The notes under the pieces are model-generated. The model was not told the DNA's origin. It did not search any database and saw nothing but the letters and a program-made list of their open reading frames with translations. The position numbers and the translations under genes are program-made. Of a stretch of 64,000 bases of DNA, positions 40,757 through 52,675 are shown piece by piece; positions within the stretch are counted from its first letter, which is position 1, and each line of letters opens with the position of its first letter. This DNA comes from Synchiropus splendidus (Eukaryota; Chordata; Actinopteri; Syngnathiformes; Callionymidae). Where the stretch lies: contig NC_071334.1 of assembly GCF_027744825.2 (NCBI RefSeq), forward strand, positions 57,968,437 to 58,032,436, in the 5' to 3' direction.

Positions 40757-41517
40757 ATATCAGCAGATAAGTTGCGGATAAGTGCCACATAGCATCCAAG
40801 ATGGCGGTGCGCGCATAAACAGCAGCTCCTGTCCCGTCTTGTCATCCACCCATCCCAAGAGCACATACTCTTTCTGCCTGACATTCACATTTAAGGCAAC
40901 TGTTACGTTGTTGTTGGCCACACTTAGTCACATTTGAACCCAGTGGGTGAAACCGGAGTGAATATGATCAAGTGTGTGCAAACTGCAGCCTCAGTAAGTC
41001 CACCTGCTGTCCCACTGAGCTCAGTTGAATTTCACTGTCACATGACATCATTGGTATTACCAGTGCTGAAACAGCTGCTGTATCTGCTTGACTGAGTTCC
41101 GCACTGTGAGCTCGACTTCACGTCACTCTTTCAAGACTAATGAAGGGAGCCTGGAAGGTGATTACTTAGGAAATTATTAGCAAATATTGGAGTTCTTTCA
41201 TGATGGCCTCCTTCATTTCTCACGGTGCCAGTGTGCACAGAAGGGAGGGGGGTGGGGTACGTTAAAAGGGTGTGCTGTGGAGTCGGGAGGTCAACAGGAA
41301 TCCACAGGAGTAGGTGAGTTTTCTGGCTACTTTCAATTGTACATTTTACCAAATAATCTCTGCCCCAGACGCACGTGAGCAGAGTCAGTCCTCTGGCTCA
41401 TTTGTGTATTTCATTCTGTAGCAGTTCTCTCTACATAAGTGCTGTATGGGGAATATTGTTGTATTTGTGTGGTACTTAAAACCTCTTTGTGTCTTCCATG
41501 TCTGCTTCTACAGAACA

Positions 41518-42270
41518 ATGAGGACAGTGCTTCTTCTGCTGCTGTTGCTGCTGAGCTCAGTCAGCTCTCAGGAAACACTGGGTAATTCAGTGAATGCAGT
41601 TTTTAACTACATTGCCTTCAAAAGAGAAAACTGCGTTTGAATAGCTTTCAACTTCAACTGGAAACATACTTTGTCTGATGGAGCTCTGCTTGCAGTACCA
41701 CACAATTGTGTAATTTACTATTTGATTCTGATGCTGTTTGTGTGGTAATGAAAAGCTGCCTCGTGAGCAACTGCTGGATCGCTGCAGTGTTCCTCCCACC
41801 TCGCCCTCTCCCGTTCTTTGTACCCATTTTATCAAATATAAAACCCTCAAGTCGACATGAATTGAGGAATCGACACGAAAGACACATTTTCTTGCAGAAA
41901 AGCGTGATGATCCAATGAAAACCAAGTGGAAAGGCGGGTCATGGTCAGAAATGTAAGTGAAAAGGACACTTTGATGAAAAGGTCTGATCATGATGAGACA
42001 TTGCATCTTTTTATGTATCATACTTTTGGGGTTCTTTTGACCAGCTGTTGTTTGTTGTTGTTGCAGGATATTTATGGATTGTATGAATGAAATGCAGCAT
42101 GTTCTGAAACGGCTCTTTGTTTTTGTTATTCCCTGTTATTCAGTGTCCTCTTGCCCGATGCACGGAAGACCAAGGTGAGCAGGTATAATAAACTCCGCCT
42201 AAGACTTGCTTATGACGGACTTTTCCTTCTGATGAGGCAGATTGACGGAGGAGTCGGCTGGATCCCAACG
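41518..42270 (+). pseudogene. Small secreted-peptide-like gene, copy II, frameshifted
   Basis: The signal exon 41518..41581 encodes the same first 21 residues as copy I. The second exon (41898..41952) is 55 nt instead of 69, a 14-nt deletion that shifts the frame. The third exon equivalent (about 42145..42171) still has splice sites. Either this copy is dead or it makes a different C terminus. Confidence 0.45.
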
Positions 42271-42925
42271 TGATCCACCCTGACTGTCAGACGACAACAA
42301 GACCCGTGCTTTGTCACTTTCTTAGATGGATCTTTATAATAATAACAATACTATTTCCTGCTCTGGTCGAGTCTTTTTCTACATTGAGTCTTGGACCCAA
42401 AACCCTTGCTCTCCTCAGAACCATGGAAATCAGTGACTGGAAATGATAACACTCATATATATCTATCAGGGGAGTCAGGCTGCGAATAGTGGACAGCTGA
42501 CAGAGGAAATTGAAACCATCTGTAAACACCTGTGTTGGATACAGGTTGCATGTGCTATTCAGGTAAATGTCTGCATAGGTGTGTGAACTCAGCATGAGGC
42601 TCTGCACGTGTTTTCACACACAAAATTTCCCGTTTTTTTTGTTATGCAATCCTCTGGGGAATTGGGCTCCTGTTTGAACACTGTTATTTATTGACTTTGA
42701 TCACGACAACGTTTCAGCTTACTGAAGTTGTCAAGAATTTGGTTTTGTTAGTTTGTATTTGTTTGCGTCTGCATGATGCACCTACACCTTTTGAAACATG
42801 AAAGAGGTTTTTTCCACAATTTTTCATGTCAATATTCTTCTTTCTTTTTCCTCTTTTTTTCGGTATGAGTCACATATGATTGGTCAAACTGCGAGTCTAC
42901 ACTGAGCAAAGAAACAGATCATCTG

Positions 42926-45700
42926 CAAGACTCTTCCACCTGTGATCTCAGACTACGGAGGCCTATAGAGGACAAAATACAAGTCTGATATTAGATGGAT
43001 TCATGAACTTTAAAAAAGCTAGTAGCTTGTGGTTCTTAAATATGTCAACATGTAACAGTCAGCTCACATCACATCTGTCAAGATCATCCAAACCTTCTAT
43101 ACATATTTTCAATATATTCAATTTAAATGTCCCAATTATTTATAAAACTTTGATGACTATGATCATACGTTTTATGTCAAATTTAACCACTGTGTAGCTA
43201 ATAAATTTTATCTAATTGTAATCTAACCATCTAAACCATGAAAAAGTTTAATTATATGCAAAATGTGAAGTTATGGTCAATCAGAAATACTTTCTTTGTC
43301 AGTGACAAATTTGCTCTCTGCCGCTTCTCTGCAGTCCTTCAACACAAGATCATTCTTTCAGTGTCTGCTTGGGACAGAGAAGAGGCTTTAACAGTGTGGG
43401 GTGCAGGTAAGTTCACTGTTGGTTGACTTTGAAATAACTGCCATTTACATAGCGTCTAATTTGAACAAATTTTCCCAAAATTACACAAATGCACATACAT
43501 ACATTTAGGAAGATTTGCTACCATGTTGCTGGAGTGCACACACACCGGCAGATACTTGGTTTGGATGCAGCCAGGCAGCTTGTTAATGTGATCTGCCCCA
43601 GATTCTGGCGGCAGCACGGATCACAGGATCTGTTTACAGGTGAAGAGTTAACAAGCTGATCGAAGCAGGGAAGTAGAAGCCTGCAACTGAAAATGCTCAA
43701 AAGTCAAGTGTTGCTCTTACCAGTGCTCATGATTTGGCAGGAAGCAAGCACCACTCCAAAGCTTTGCACTCAAATAAACTGATGCATGTTTTTTTTGTTG
43801 TTGTTGTTGTTCCAGTGGCATTGTGTCAAACAGAGTTGTGACCGAGACCAGTGATGAAGTGAGACCAAGACCAGGACCGGGACCAAACTGAATAAACTAC
43901 TAGTTTGTTCCAATGATAACGGTTTAATCCTTAATTTATTTAGAAAATACAACAACCATTTCTTTTGCAGTAAGAAATGAATGTGCGTCTATATAACTTG
44001 TGAACTTGTGCATCTGTATTCAGTTTGGTGTCGCCCCTCATTGGTCTTAGTCATGAGTAAGTCTCTCTTTTTTTTGCTTGGAACTTTATTCACCAAGTTC
44101 TTTTTTTTTGATTGGAGTCTGTGCTTGTAGGTATTTGACAGCATGTTGCTAGATGGTGTTGAGAGTCCTTTGGAGAGTCGATAAAATTTCCACATGTCTG
44201 ATTCGCTGGAAGCTAAAGGAAGAAACAGTAATCTGGGGGAGGAGCTCAGACTTTGAATTCATACACATCATATGGAGGCCGTGTGGGGTGAACCCCCGGA
44301 ATGCTGCTGTCGCCATGAAACCACCATGTTGTTTCTTCCACCTCGTATTTGCCATTTTCATTCATTTGTTGTCAGTATTTAGACTGCCTCCTCTCGAATG
44401 GCACCCGACTAAATATAGAGCTGTGAGCGTAGGAAGTAAAAATAACAGGCAGGGAAGCCTGCTGCCACCAGAGCAAATACACGAGACTGAGAGCGAGAGA
44501 CAGAGAGAGCTGGTCAAAGTAACGACATAAACAAGCAGGCATGACTCAAAACAGCTAATTGACTTTCCAGGCAGAATCCATTGTGTTGCTGGATACAGCA
44601 GGACGTCTAGACAGACATCAGGTGAGGCTGCTCCTTCCCATGCGGATTCTAACTGTATGATGACATACAACTCAGAATCTACTAAATGATTTTAAGTGAG
44701 GGTGAGGTCTCAGAATAGTGGGACTCCACAACAGAAAAGCTTGTGCTTACCAAAAGTTTAGTCAGAGAACCTATTCCAATATATTTTGATGACTCATCAG
44801 ATGCTGTAGATGACATGATAACAAAATAACACCCAACTATTTGTGTCCAGTTTTGTGTCTAGTAATTCCTGAATTCCTTTTTTTATTGGATGTTGACACG
44901 AGATGTCTGTTTTTACTCTCATTTGATGCTGCACTGTGATGGCGTGCCAGTACTGAAGTGTGACTCTGAGAGAGGACATGGGGGCAACAATGCGTTGGTT
45001 ACGTATGATGGAAACAAAGGTCGCTTCACACACCTGCTGAGAAAATACTGCCTCTGACGTGTATGACACGACACCATTTTAAAAATGGCTTCAGGAACTT
45101 ATTCACAAGACTCACTATGTTGTCTATATTCCATGTAGTTTTTAAATCACATTTGACATGTGTAGACGAGGCCTGAGCTCACTTCCTAAATATAAAACAG
45201 TTATTCAAATGAGCTCACAGAGGAGAGAAGCTGCAAAGCCCCCCTAAATTTGTCCCCCAGACAGTGATTAAATGATGTGACCTCTGCACCCTGAAAGTTT
45301 CTAGGCATTTACATGGCAAGGCGTGTGACGTTTCTGTCCACTAATGTTGGATATGAACCCATCACAGAGGTTCTGTCCGTGTATGTATGTATTGGCCAAG
45401 CATTATTTGTCCGGTCGCACATTTAACACGGAAAAAATCATACATTATTTGAGTTGCCAGATATAGCTTATCATTTTGTCATATTACTTTGAGTCCCTTC
45501 ATTTCTCTCGTGTATGAAGTAGAGGTTAGGTCAGTTATAGGGTCTCCACTCACACTGATTATCAACAATTAAAACCTAGAAACTCTGCCAAAAATGGTAT
45601 CACGAGAACAGCTACAATAATAATACTTTAGTTATTGTCATTTTATTTTAAATACACTTAAAAGATGCAGAAATTCTAAGAATGTCCACTATCAGACTGT
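42926..45700. other. Gene-poor stretch between the duplication and the WxxSW gene
   Basis: No supportable gene. A GTT microsatellite lies at about 43795-43811. The open frames seen here lack matching splice phases. Confidence 0.4.
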
Positions 45701-45706
45701 GAACTT

Positions 45707-45880
45707 GTGACACTTCATGGCAGACGACATCAGATCTCCTTTTCATTTGAGATTGTGAAAGAGGTTTTATTAATAAAATGAGCTGTCGACACTCGTGACA
45801 CTTCATGGCAGACGACATCAGATCTCCTTTTCATTTGAGATTGTGAAAGAGGTTTTATTAATAAAATGAGCTGTTGACAC
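45707..45880. repeat. 88-bp direct tandem repeat, two copies
   Basis: Copies start at GTGACACTTCATGGCAGACG at 45707 and again at 45795 and are almost identical to their ends. Each carries an AATAAAATGAGCTG segment. The array lies about 80 bp before the first coding exon of the WxxSW gene. Confidence 0.92.
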
Positions 45881-45959
45881 AGTGAGGCAATCCATCTCAC
45901 TTGTTTGACCAGGATAACCATTGCAGCTCATTGTGTTTGTGTTTCTCTGGAGCGACAGG

Positions 45960-48900
45960 ATGCTGTCAAAGAAAGAAGAGAAGAGGTCGTTCGGTAACGG
46001 GCGGCTGAGAGACCAGTGGGAGAAGCGGGTGCAGAGCGTCGCCGACCAGTGCAAACAGGAGGAAGAATGGAAGGAGAAGAGCTCTCTGAAATTGTGAGTG
46101 GCATTTAAGTTATTATTTCAGAAACAACCTAGGTCTGATTCCGTTGTCAAATACCTTGAGAGTTTTGCAGGAGTTTTATTTTGTTTATTGATCAGATCGC
46201 AGGCATCGATGTCTGTGTCATTCACTTGCCAATGAATATCAAAAGGTTCCCACTGAATAAATTGAATGGATCTTTAGAACGTAGTGTGATGATGTTGGGG
46301 AGCTGTTGGCTCCATTGTACAAAGACATAGAGTTATCACAGAGAGGGCGGGGTAGGGGGGAAAGAAGTTCTGCCCTTTCATGTTGACAAAAAAGCATTTG
46401 AGATGGTTTGTGCATACAGTCAAGAAGCCCCTTTGAAATTTAGATTTGAGGTGTCCTGGGCTTGTCATACAGGGAGGTGGGGTCGTACTATGGTGGTACA
46501 CACCATAGAGATTATGTCTCAGTTATCTGTACCTCTACGGATCCTGCAAAATGTTTCTTCTACAAAATAAATCTATCCATCATTTCTTTGATGAAGATCA
46601 ATTGGACTTAAATCAAAGACATTGGGCGGATATTTTTCTTTCTTGATTCTGTTTCTGACAAATTCTAATTCCTCTCTCAATCCTTAACCCTCAACCTTAG
46701 CCCTAAAAGTGTTGTCTAAGTGTGACTGAGGACTGGAAAACCCCTTAACTGCAGATACGTCCTCAGACATTGGGGGGGCAGCATTGCACAAAAGTGGTGT
46801 TCAGTAAACTGCATTGAAGCCTCATAGTGATGGTTGAGTCGGCTGCACTTCATACTTGAGACCATGGACAACAAACATGATCAAATAAAGAGAATACGTG
46901 TGAGACATGGGTTGGAAAGTCAAAATCATTTGTGTTGAGCCGCTTCTGTTTGTTCACCACCCGACTGGGCAGAGAGCCGTTCAGTGAGATGTTTTTTCGT
47001 ATTTGAAATACACATTCTATTATATTCCGTTGTCTATTTGAAGTGAAAGTCATTGTTAAGGCTGCTCTCTGCGGTGCTTAAGGTTGAGGATTAAGGAAGC
47101 AATTGAAATTTGCCTAAAACAAAAGCTTTACATGTTTGAGAACCCTGATCACAAGCTGAACCTCACATTGGTAAATTTGGACGGCAGATAACCGGTGCAG
47201 CCCATTTTGGGTTGAAAGCAGTTAACAATATTATTCCATATCTATATATGTCCTTTGTTCCACGCTTGTTTCGATTTTATCTAAACAGTGGTGATCTTGA
47301 TGTTGGAACCCGAAACCCACAGTTCCATGGTAATACATATATCCCATTTTGACTCTTCCAGACTTTTCTCCAAGTGGAGCTATCACTTGGACTTGGTTGC
47401 AAATGGAGACAAGTCAAATAGCGAAATGTCTGACTTCCGAAAGGTCACCACTTCAGAGGACGCAGAGAAAAGCAAACCTAAAATCAAATTCAAAATTGTC
47501 CCACCTCCTCCACCAAAACCCAAAAATGAGCCTCCACCGAAGCCTCCCCCCAAGAGGGAACCGTCGCCGAAACTGCAGAGGAAAAGACGCAAAGTGGAGG
47601 TGGACGTGTTCAAGCTCTGCTGGAGAGATTCCTGGATGAGCCTGAAGCCTCCCAAGTATCTATTTTTAAAAGCCAAAGAGTTGAAATCCAGAATGGCTGG
47701 GTTTACTGCCATAGAGCTGACCAACAACAGCAAGTATAAACCTCAAGGATGCAATTCAGAGGCTGAATGGACGGGGAATGACTGTTGGAGAAGCTCTTGG
47801 AAACAGGTATATATGGACAAACTCAAGGCAAATAAGCCAGACGTAGTTGTATATGATTCGCAGGAACAGTTTAATCTATATTCTTGATCAAACACAGTCA
47901 GTATAGACTGACATTAAAATTAGATAGGGGTTTACTCCAAACTCCTCAGGACACGTTCTTTGCATCCTGTTGGATGGTTTAGTGCTTAGTCCACAGGAAT
48001 CACTGGATTCCCATGTGAGGGACCTGAGAGTCAGCTAACCACCGGTATGAGGAGTCAGTGGTGTTGACGTGCAGACAAAGTTGTGTGAACAATGACTTGA
48101 TGTAAACCCAAGGTATAGACGGACTGCCATCACAGAGGTGAGAATATGTGCTGACCCCCTAAACAAACAGCTGAGAGCTATGTGCAGATTTTCCCAGGCA
48201 AGACAAAGTTTCCAGGTTTTCCAGTTTGAGAATGATGCACTCCACTCTGACAATGCAGCTGTGGGAACTATAATAGTGAGTTTGAGAGCAACCATGGAGC
48301 ATTTTAATGACTCACATTGTTTGGATGAAAAAAAAAAATCTCATTATTTTATATATTTATTCCAATTTTGTGTTCATATAAACTTGTGAGGACACAAATG
48401 AGACAGCAGTCTGACATCAGTTATACTGAAATGTGTGCACATCATTTTAGTTAAAATGTATTGCACCAACCTTTCAGTGCTTGAATTTTGACATAACTAC
48501 CTCTATAAAAAAACCTTTCTAGAGCGGACTCTGTGCGACTTTAGAGCTGTCAACGGCGATAAAGAATGAGAAAGACAGTGTGAGCTCTACGAAACTCAGA
48601 GGACTATTCATCAGAACAAACTCCAGAGCGTGAGAGGAATCACCTTACAGGTTAAATAAAGACTGAGATTTAGTCTGGGTCATATGTGAGTTATCTTGGC
48701 ATGCAATAACGCGTGTCTCCTTTTAGTCTTCACAGTGAGGTTATTTCAGCTGTGTAATTGTTTTCATGCTCTAAGTAGCTGCGAGTAAGCTAATAGTGGC
48801 CATTAGCTACCATTTCTTCATATCTTCATCAATAATTAAATGTGTATTTAACAGTGCAGGGACATACATGTTGAGTGAAACAAAGGAGGACAGAATAGAA

Positions 48901-51900
48901 AGTGAATTATTCGTGTGAACGTTTGAGATTATGTGCAATAGCAAGTTTCAGTTTGGGTCAGTGAGCTGGTGAATCCAAGATTCCTTGCTCTCGATGGCGT
49001 TGGTTTGTCTGTCTGCGTTCAAAATAACCTCAACTATCTCAAATTATTAACAAAAGTTACGGATGGATTTGATGACATTTCCAGGAAGTGGAAATGGGAC
49101 AAGGAATGTACTGTATGTACTATAAATGATTCAACAATGCGATCAACAAATCATCCGGATCATCGTGAGGGTCTAGGGAATTAAAATAAAAAAGATTCTT
49201 TATTTGGCTCTTTCAGTAATGTGGTTAAAACAAATTGTTCTTTCACACATTAATTCTAAAATATCACCCGACTGTGTTTCAGGTCTATGTTCCACAACAG
49301 CCCACATGTTTGGACAGGCAGCACTTTGAATGGGAGGTTTTATATGACAGAAAGGCATTTTGCAAAATTCAAGTTGAAGAATACCAACTTCCCGTCTGGG
49401 CTGGAACTTGGAAGATCATGAACTTCCCCTTCAGGCAGCAGAAGAAGGACTGGGATCGTGTTTGGCCGGATTGTCCACAAAACCCTAGCGACAAGTTTGA
49501 GAAAGTCCAGCGACTGATGGATGAGGTTATGTCCGCACAGTTTTGTGAAATGTAATGAATGTGAATCATCACTTTCTTCTCATCTGAACTAGGACGAGGA
49601 GTGGGAGGAATGGGACGTCTGGGAGGGCTGGGACGATTCATGGAAGCTTTTCAAAGTGGACTTTGAAGACACAGAGGACAACTACACAGATTCTCAGACT
49701 GACAAAGAGACGGTGTGCATCAATGACGTATTCCATCCAGGATGGAGTGAAGCCTGGCAGATCTCTGCTGCCCCCCTGGAGGAAGCTGAGGAGAGGAGGA
49801 AGAGCTGGACGTCTTGCTGGGGCTACAGCCAGCAGATACGGTGAGTGTCACTGTCAGCAAAGCAAAAACTAGCTCAGCAGAAGTAGCTGAGGCTGATGTG
49901 AAATTCAATGTCAGTGAGTTAGTCATTGTGTTTTATGCAACACTGATGCCTCACTACACTGCTTTCACATATATAACTCAATTACTGATTCAAAACAATG
50001 CTGGAGGTGACTGAGTTTATTCTCTAGGGAAATAAAAACTAAAAACAAATGGCAGTGACAAATTTTAAATTTAATTTCATTATTACTTTCTTCAACTGTG
50101 ACTTTGTCAAGCTGAATATACTGATGCATTATGCGTCAAATGAATACAAACAATGTATTTGTTACACTTTATGATATAAAAAAGATTTTTATTGAGGATT
50201 ATTCACCTTTATTGTCTTATAAGTTACTGCCAATCGCTGCTTATGTTACACTTACAATTACAAACCTCTGTGTTTTTGGTTGAACGACGTTGCGGACTTA
50301 TTTCATATGTGTTTGCTGCCACCTTCTGGATGGAAGGGCAAACGACTGTTGTAACTCTTCACATTCATTCGTTACTAAAATAGCTTGTTTTATTCTGGGA
50401 AAAAAAGGCGTATTGTGCTACATAGTGTAATTTTCCACATTCAAAATTAGATGAGAAATTATGAATTAATGGCACAAATGTTGTGATTAGTGTATCATTT
50501 TGTCTGTATAATTTCAGGTGGCAGTCACCTTCACTGGAGTCTCACCATCGCCATAGCAACATGCTAACAAAGAGGCGAGAAACCAAAAACCTGCTCCTCA
50601 CATGGGAACTGGAGGAGGTGGTAGACACGTCAGAGTGGGAGGAGTCATGGAAGACTCTGAAAGGATGGATTCAACCCGAGGAAGAGCACCTGGATGAGAG
50701 TGGGGAAGAGGAGGAGACAGATGAGCTTCTGAGTAATGTGGGAGAGGAAGATGAAGGAGTAGACAATGAAGAGGTAGATGAGGGATTAGATGAGGATGTA
50801 GAAGAGGAGGATGAAAAGGAGGAGGAGGATCATATGAGGAAATTGATTGTAAAGGATGATGCGATGAAAAAGGAGGAAGAGGATGAAGGAGTTGAGGAGG
50901 AAGGAAGTGCTGGTAGTGGGGATGATGATGAGGAACAAGCAGATGATGACGAAAGTACTAATAGTGCGGGTGAAGGAGTGAAAGAAGCAGGAGAGGAGGA
51001 TGAGGGAGAAGAAGGCAGCGGTGAGGACACTGAAGAAGAGGAATGGAACTGTCAAACGGAGCAGATGAAGGAAACTCTCTCAACAGAAGAGGGTGAATTT
51101 CTTGTTGGTCAAGAAAATAAGAATGAAGCGGAAGAAGGTGAAGAGGAAGATGATGAGGAAGATGAAGAAAGCGATGAGGAAGCAGAGGAGGAGGCTGATG
51201 AGGAACATAGAGGTGATCTAGTTATAGCTAAAGCAGAGCAGAGTCAAGAGGAGCAGCAGGAAGAGAGCGAAGGGAATGAAGAGGAGGAGGAGGTTGAGGA
51301 GGAGGACAGCGAGGAGAAAGAAATAGAGAACACATTAACCAAAGGTGTGAGTGAGGAAGAAGAGGAGAAGCATCTGGAGATGGATGAAGAGGACGAAACA
51401 AATGAGGAGGAAAAGCAGAAAGAAGAAGAGGAGGAAAAAGTCAAGGACACGGAAGGGGAAGAGGATACTGAAGATGAATGGGAAGAGGCAACAGATGTAC
51501 CAATGTGGGAACTAGAGAAAATGGAAGAGAGAAGGAAGAAGAAAGAAAATATGGAGGAAGAGGAGGAGGAGGAAGAGAAAGAAAATATGCAGGAAGAAGA
51601 AGAGGAAGAGGAAGAGAATAATAAACATAACTCAAGTGAAAAAACAGAAATGTGTGGGGATGAAGATGAAGATGAAACTTTGAGAAAACAGTGGAAGAAT
51701 GATCAGTTAGGGGAGGAGACTCTGACAGATGTGGGAGATGTAAATGAGGAGGAAGATGAAGTAGAGGAAGATGTGTGGAATAAAGTAGACAGTGGGGAAA
51801 AACAGAAAAATGTGATGGATAATCATGAAGGTGCAGAAGATGAGAACGGAGGTGAAGACGAGGAAGATAATGAGGAAGAGGAGAATGATGATGATGATGA

Positions 51901-52675
51901 GGAGGAGAGTGAAGAAGAGGACAAAGAGTCTCACTCTGAGCAAAAGGTCGACAAAGAGAATGAAGTGGCAAAAGTAGGAAGTGAAGATGAAAATGAAGAA
52001 GCAAATGAGGAACGTGAAGATGATGAAAGCAAACCAACAGGAGAAGATCATGATCCAGAGCTTGAGGAAAGTGATCATGAACAGGAAGAAGCAGATGAGG
52101 AGAAAGAGGAAACGCTGGAGGAGGAGAAGGAGAAGCAGAATGAGGAGGAAGAGGAGGTAACAGAGGAGGAGGGGGAGGAGACCCTTGGAACTAACAGTAG
52201 AGCAGAAGAAGTTCAGAAAGAGGAGCAAGTAGTGGTGAACTCTGTGGAAGTAGAGTCACCAGGAAAGCTGGAACTTGATGTGGATCAGGAAAAGGCAAAA
52301 AATAAATCGACAAGAGCAAAAAAGAAGAAGCTGGATGCTCCGTTTCACCTGCAGTTCCACAAGCTCCACACCTCCTTCTCCACATGGAAGCAGTCGTGGA
52401 TGGTGACAGTTCCTCACAGAGTGGGGGATGTGGCTGAGGAAGAGGAGGATGAGGAGGATGAGATTGGAGAGGAGTGGCGAGGGTGGAAAGACTCCTGGAG
52501 AATATGTCGGCGGCGGAAAACCGAAGAGGATGAGGTGGTCTGCTTCTCCACTGAGCACCGAAGTCAAAGACGAGTGATGATGGAGGGAGACGACAGGTGG
52601 AGGAAGGAGTGGAGGAACAGCTGGAAGATAAGTGCAGCTGCAGAGACAGGACAGGACACTTGTGAAGAAGAGTGA
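45960..52675 (+). CDS. Unrecognised glutamate-rich protein with repeated W-x-x-S-W motifs
   Basis: Five exons: 45960..46093, 47362..47806, 49283..49525, 49593..49840 and 50518..52675. Junction phases agree and sum to 3228 nt (1075 codons plus stop). The start MLSKKEEKRSFG follows an acceptor-like CAG, so a non-coding leader may exist. Residues 83-120 are Lys/Pro-rich (KIVPPPPPKPK). W-x3-W units recur at W132, W187, W232, W250, W287, W325, W346 and W397, then at W980, W1013, W1051 and W1055, most as WxxSW followed by K, R or M. Between residues about 410 and 950 lies an extremely Glu/Asp-rich tract with almost no hydrophobic residues. No signal peptide or membrane segment is seen. Donors after exons 2 (CAG|GTATAT) and 3 (GAG|GTTATG) are weak. 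I do not recognise the family and assign no function. Confidence 0.8.

Larger units (their letters stand above)
31405..42925. repeat. Tandem segmental duplication, unit II (carries two large insertions)
   Basis: Colinear with 27296-31404 but interrupted by a hAT-like element (31535-35540) and an LTR retrotransposon (36676-40756). About 250 bp matching 30590-30840 are deleted near 42520. Without the insertions it is about 3.4 kb. Confidence 0.88.

Noticed and set aside
43335..43406. A 72-bp segment between an acceptor-like CTCTGCAG and a good donor GCAG|GTAAGT
   Set aside because: It is open in two frames, has no partner exon of matching phase and no recognisable product.
44153..44530. 125-codon plus-strand frame with several Trp residues, considered as an upstream exon of the WxxSW gene
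   Set aside because: It lacks the W-x3-W spacing and acceptable splice sites, and runs through ordinary non-coding text.
50786..52228. Several long minus-strand frames rich in Ser, Leu and Pro (for example 51441-52037)
   Set aside because: They are antisense shadows of the GAG/GAA/GAT-rich coding exon of the WxxSW gene.
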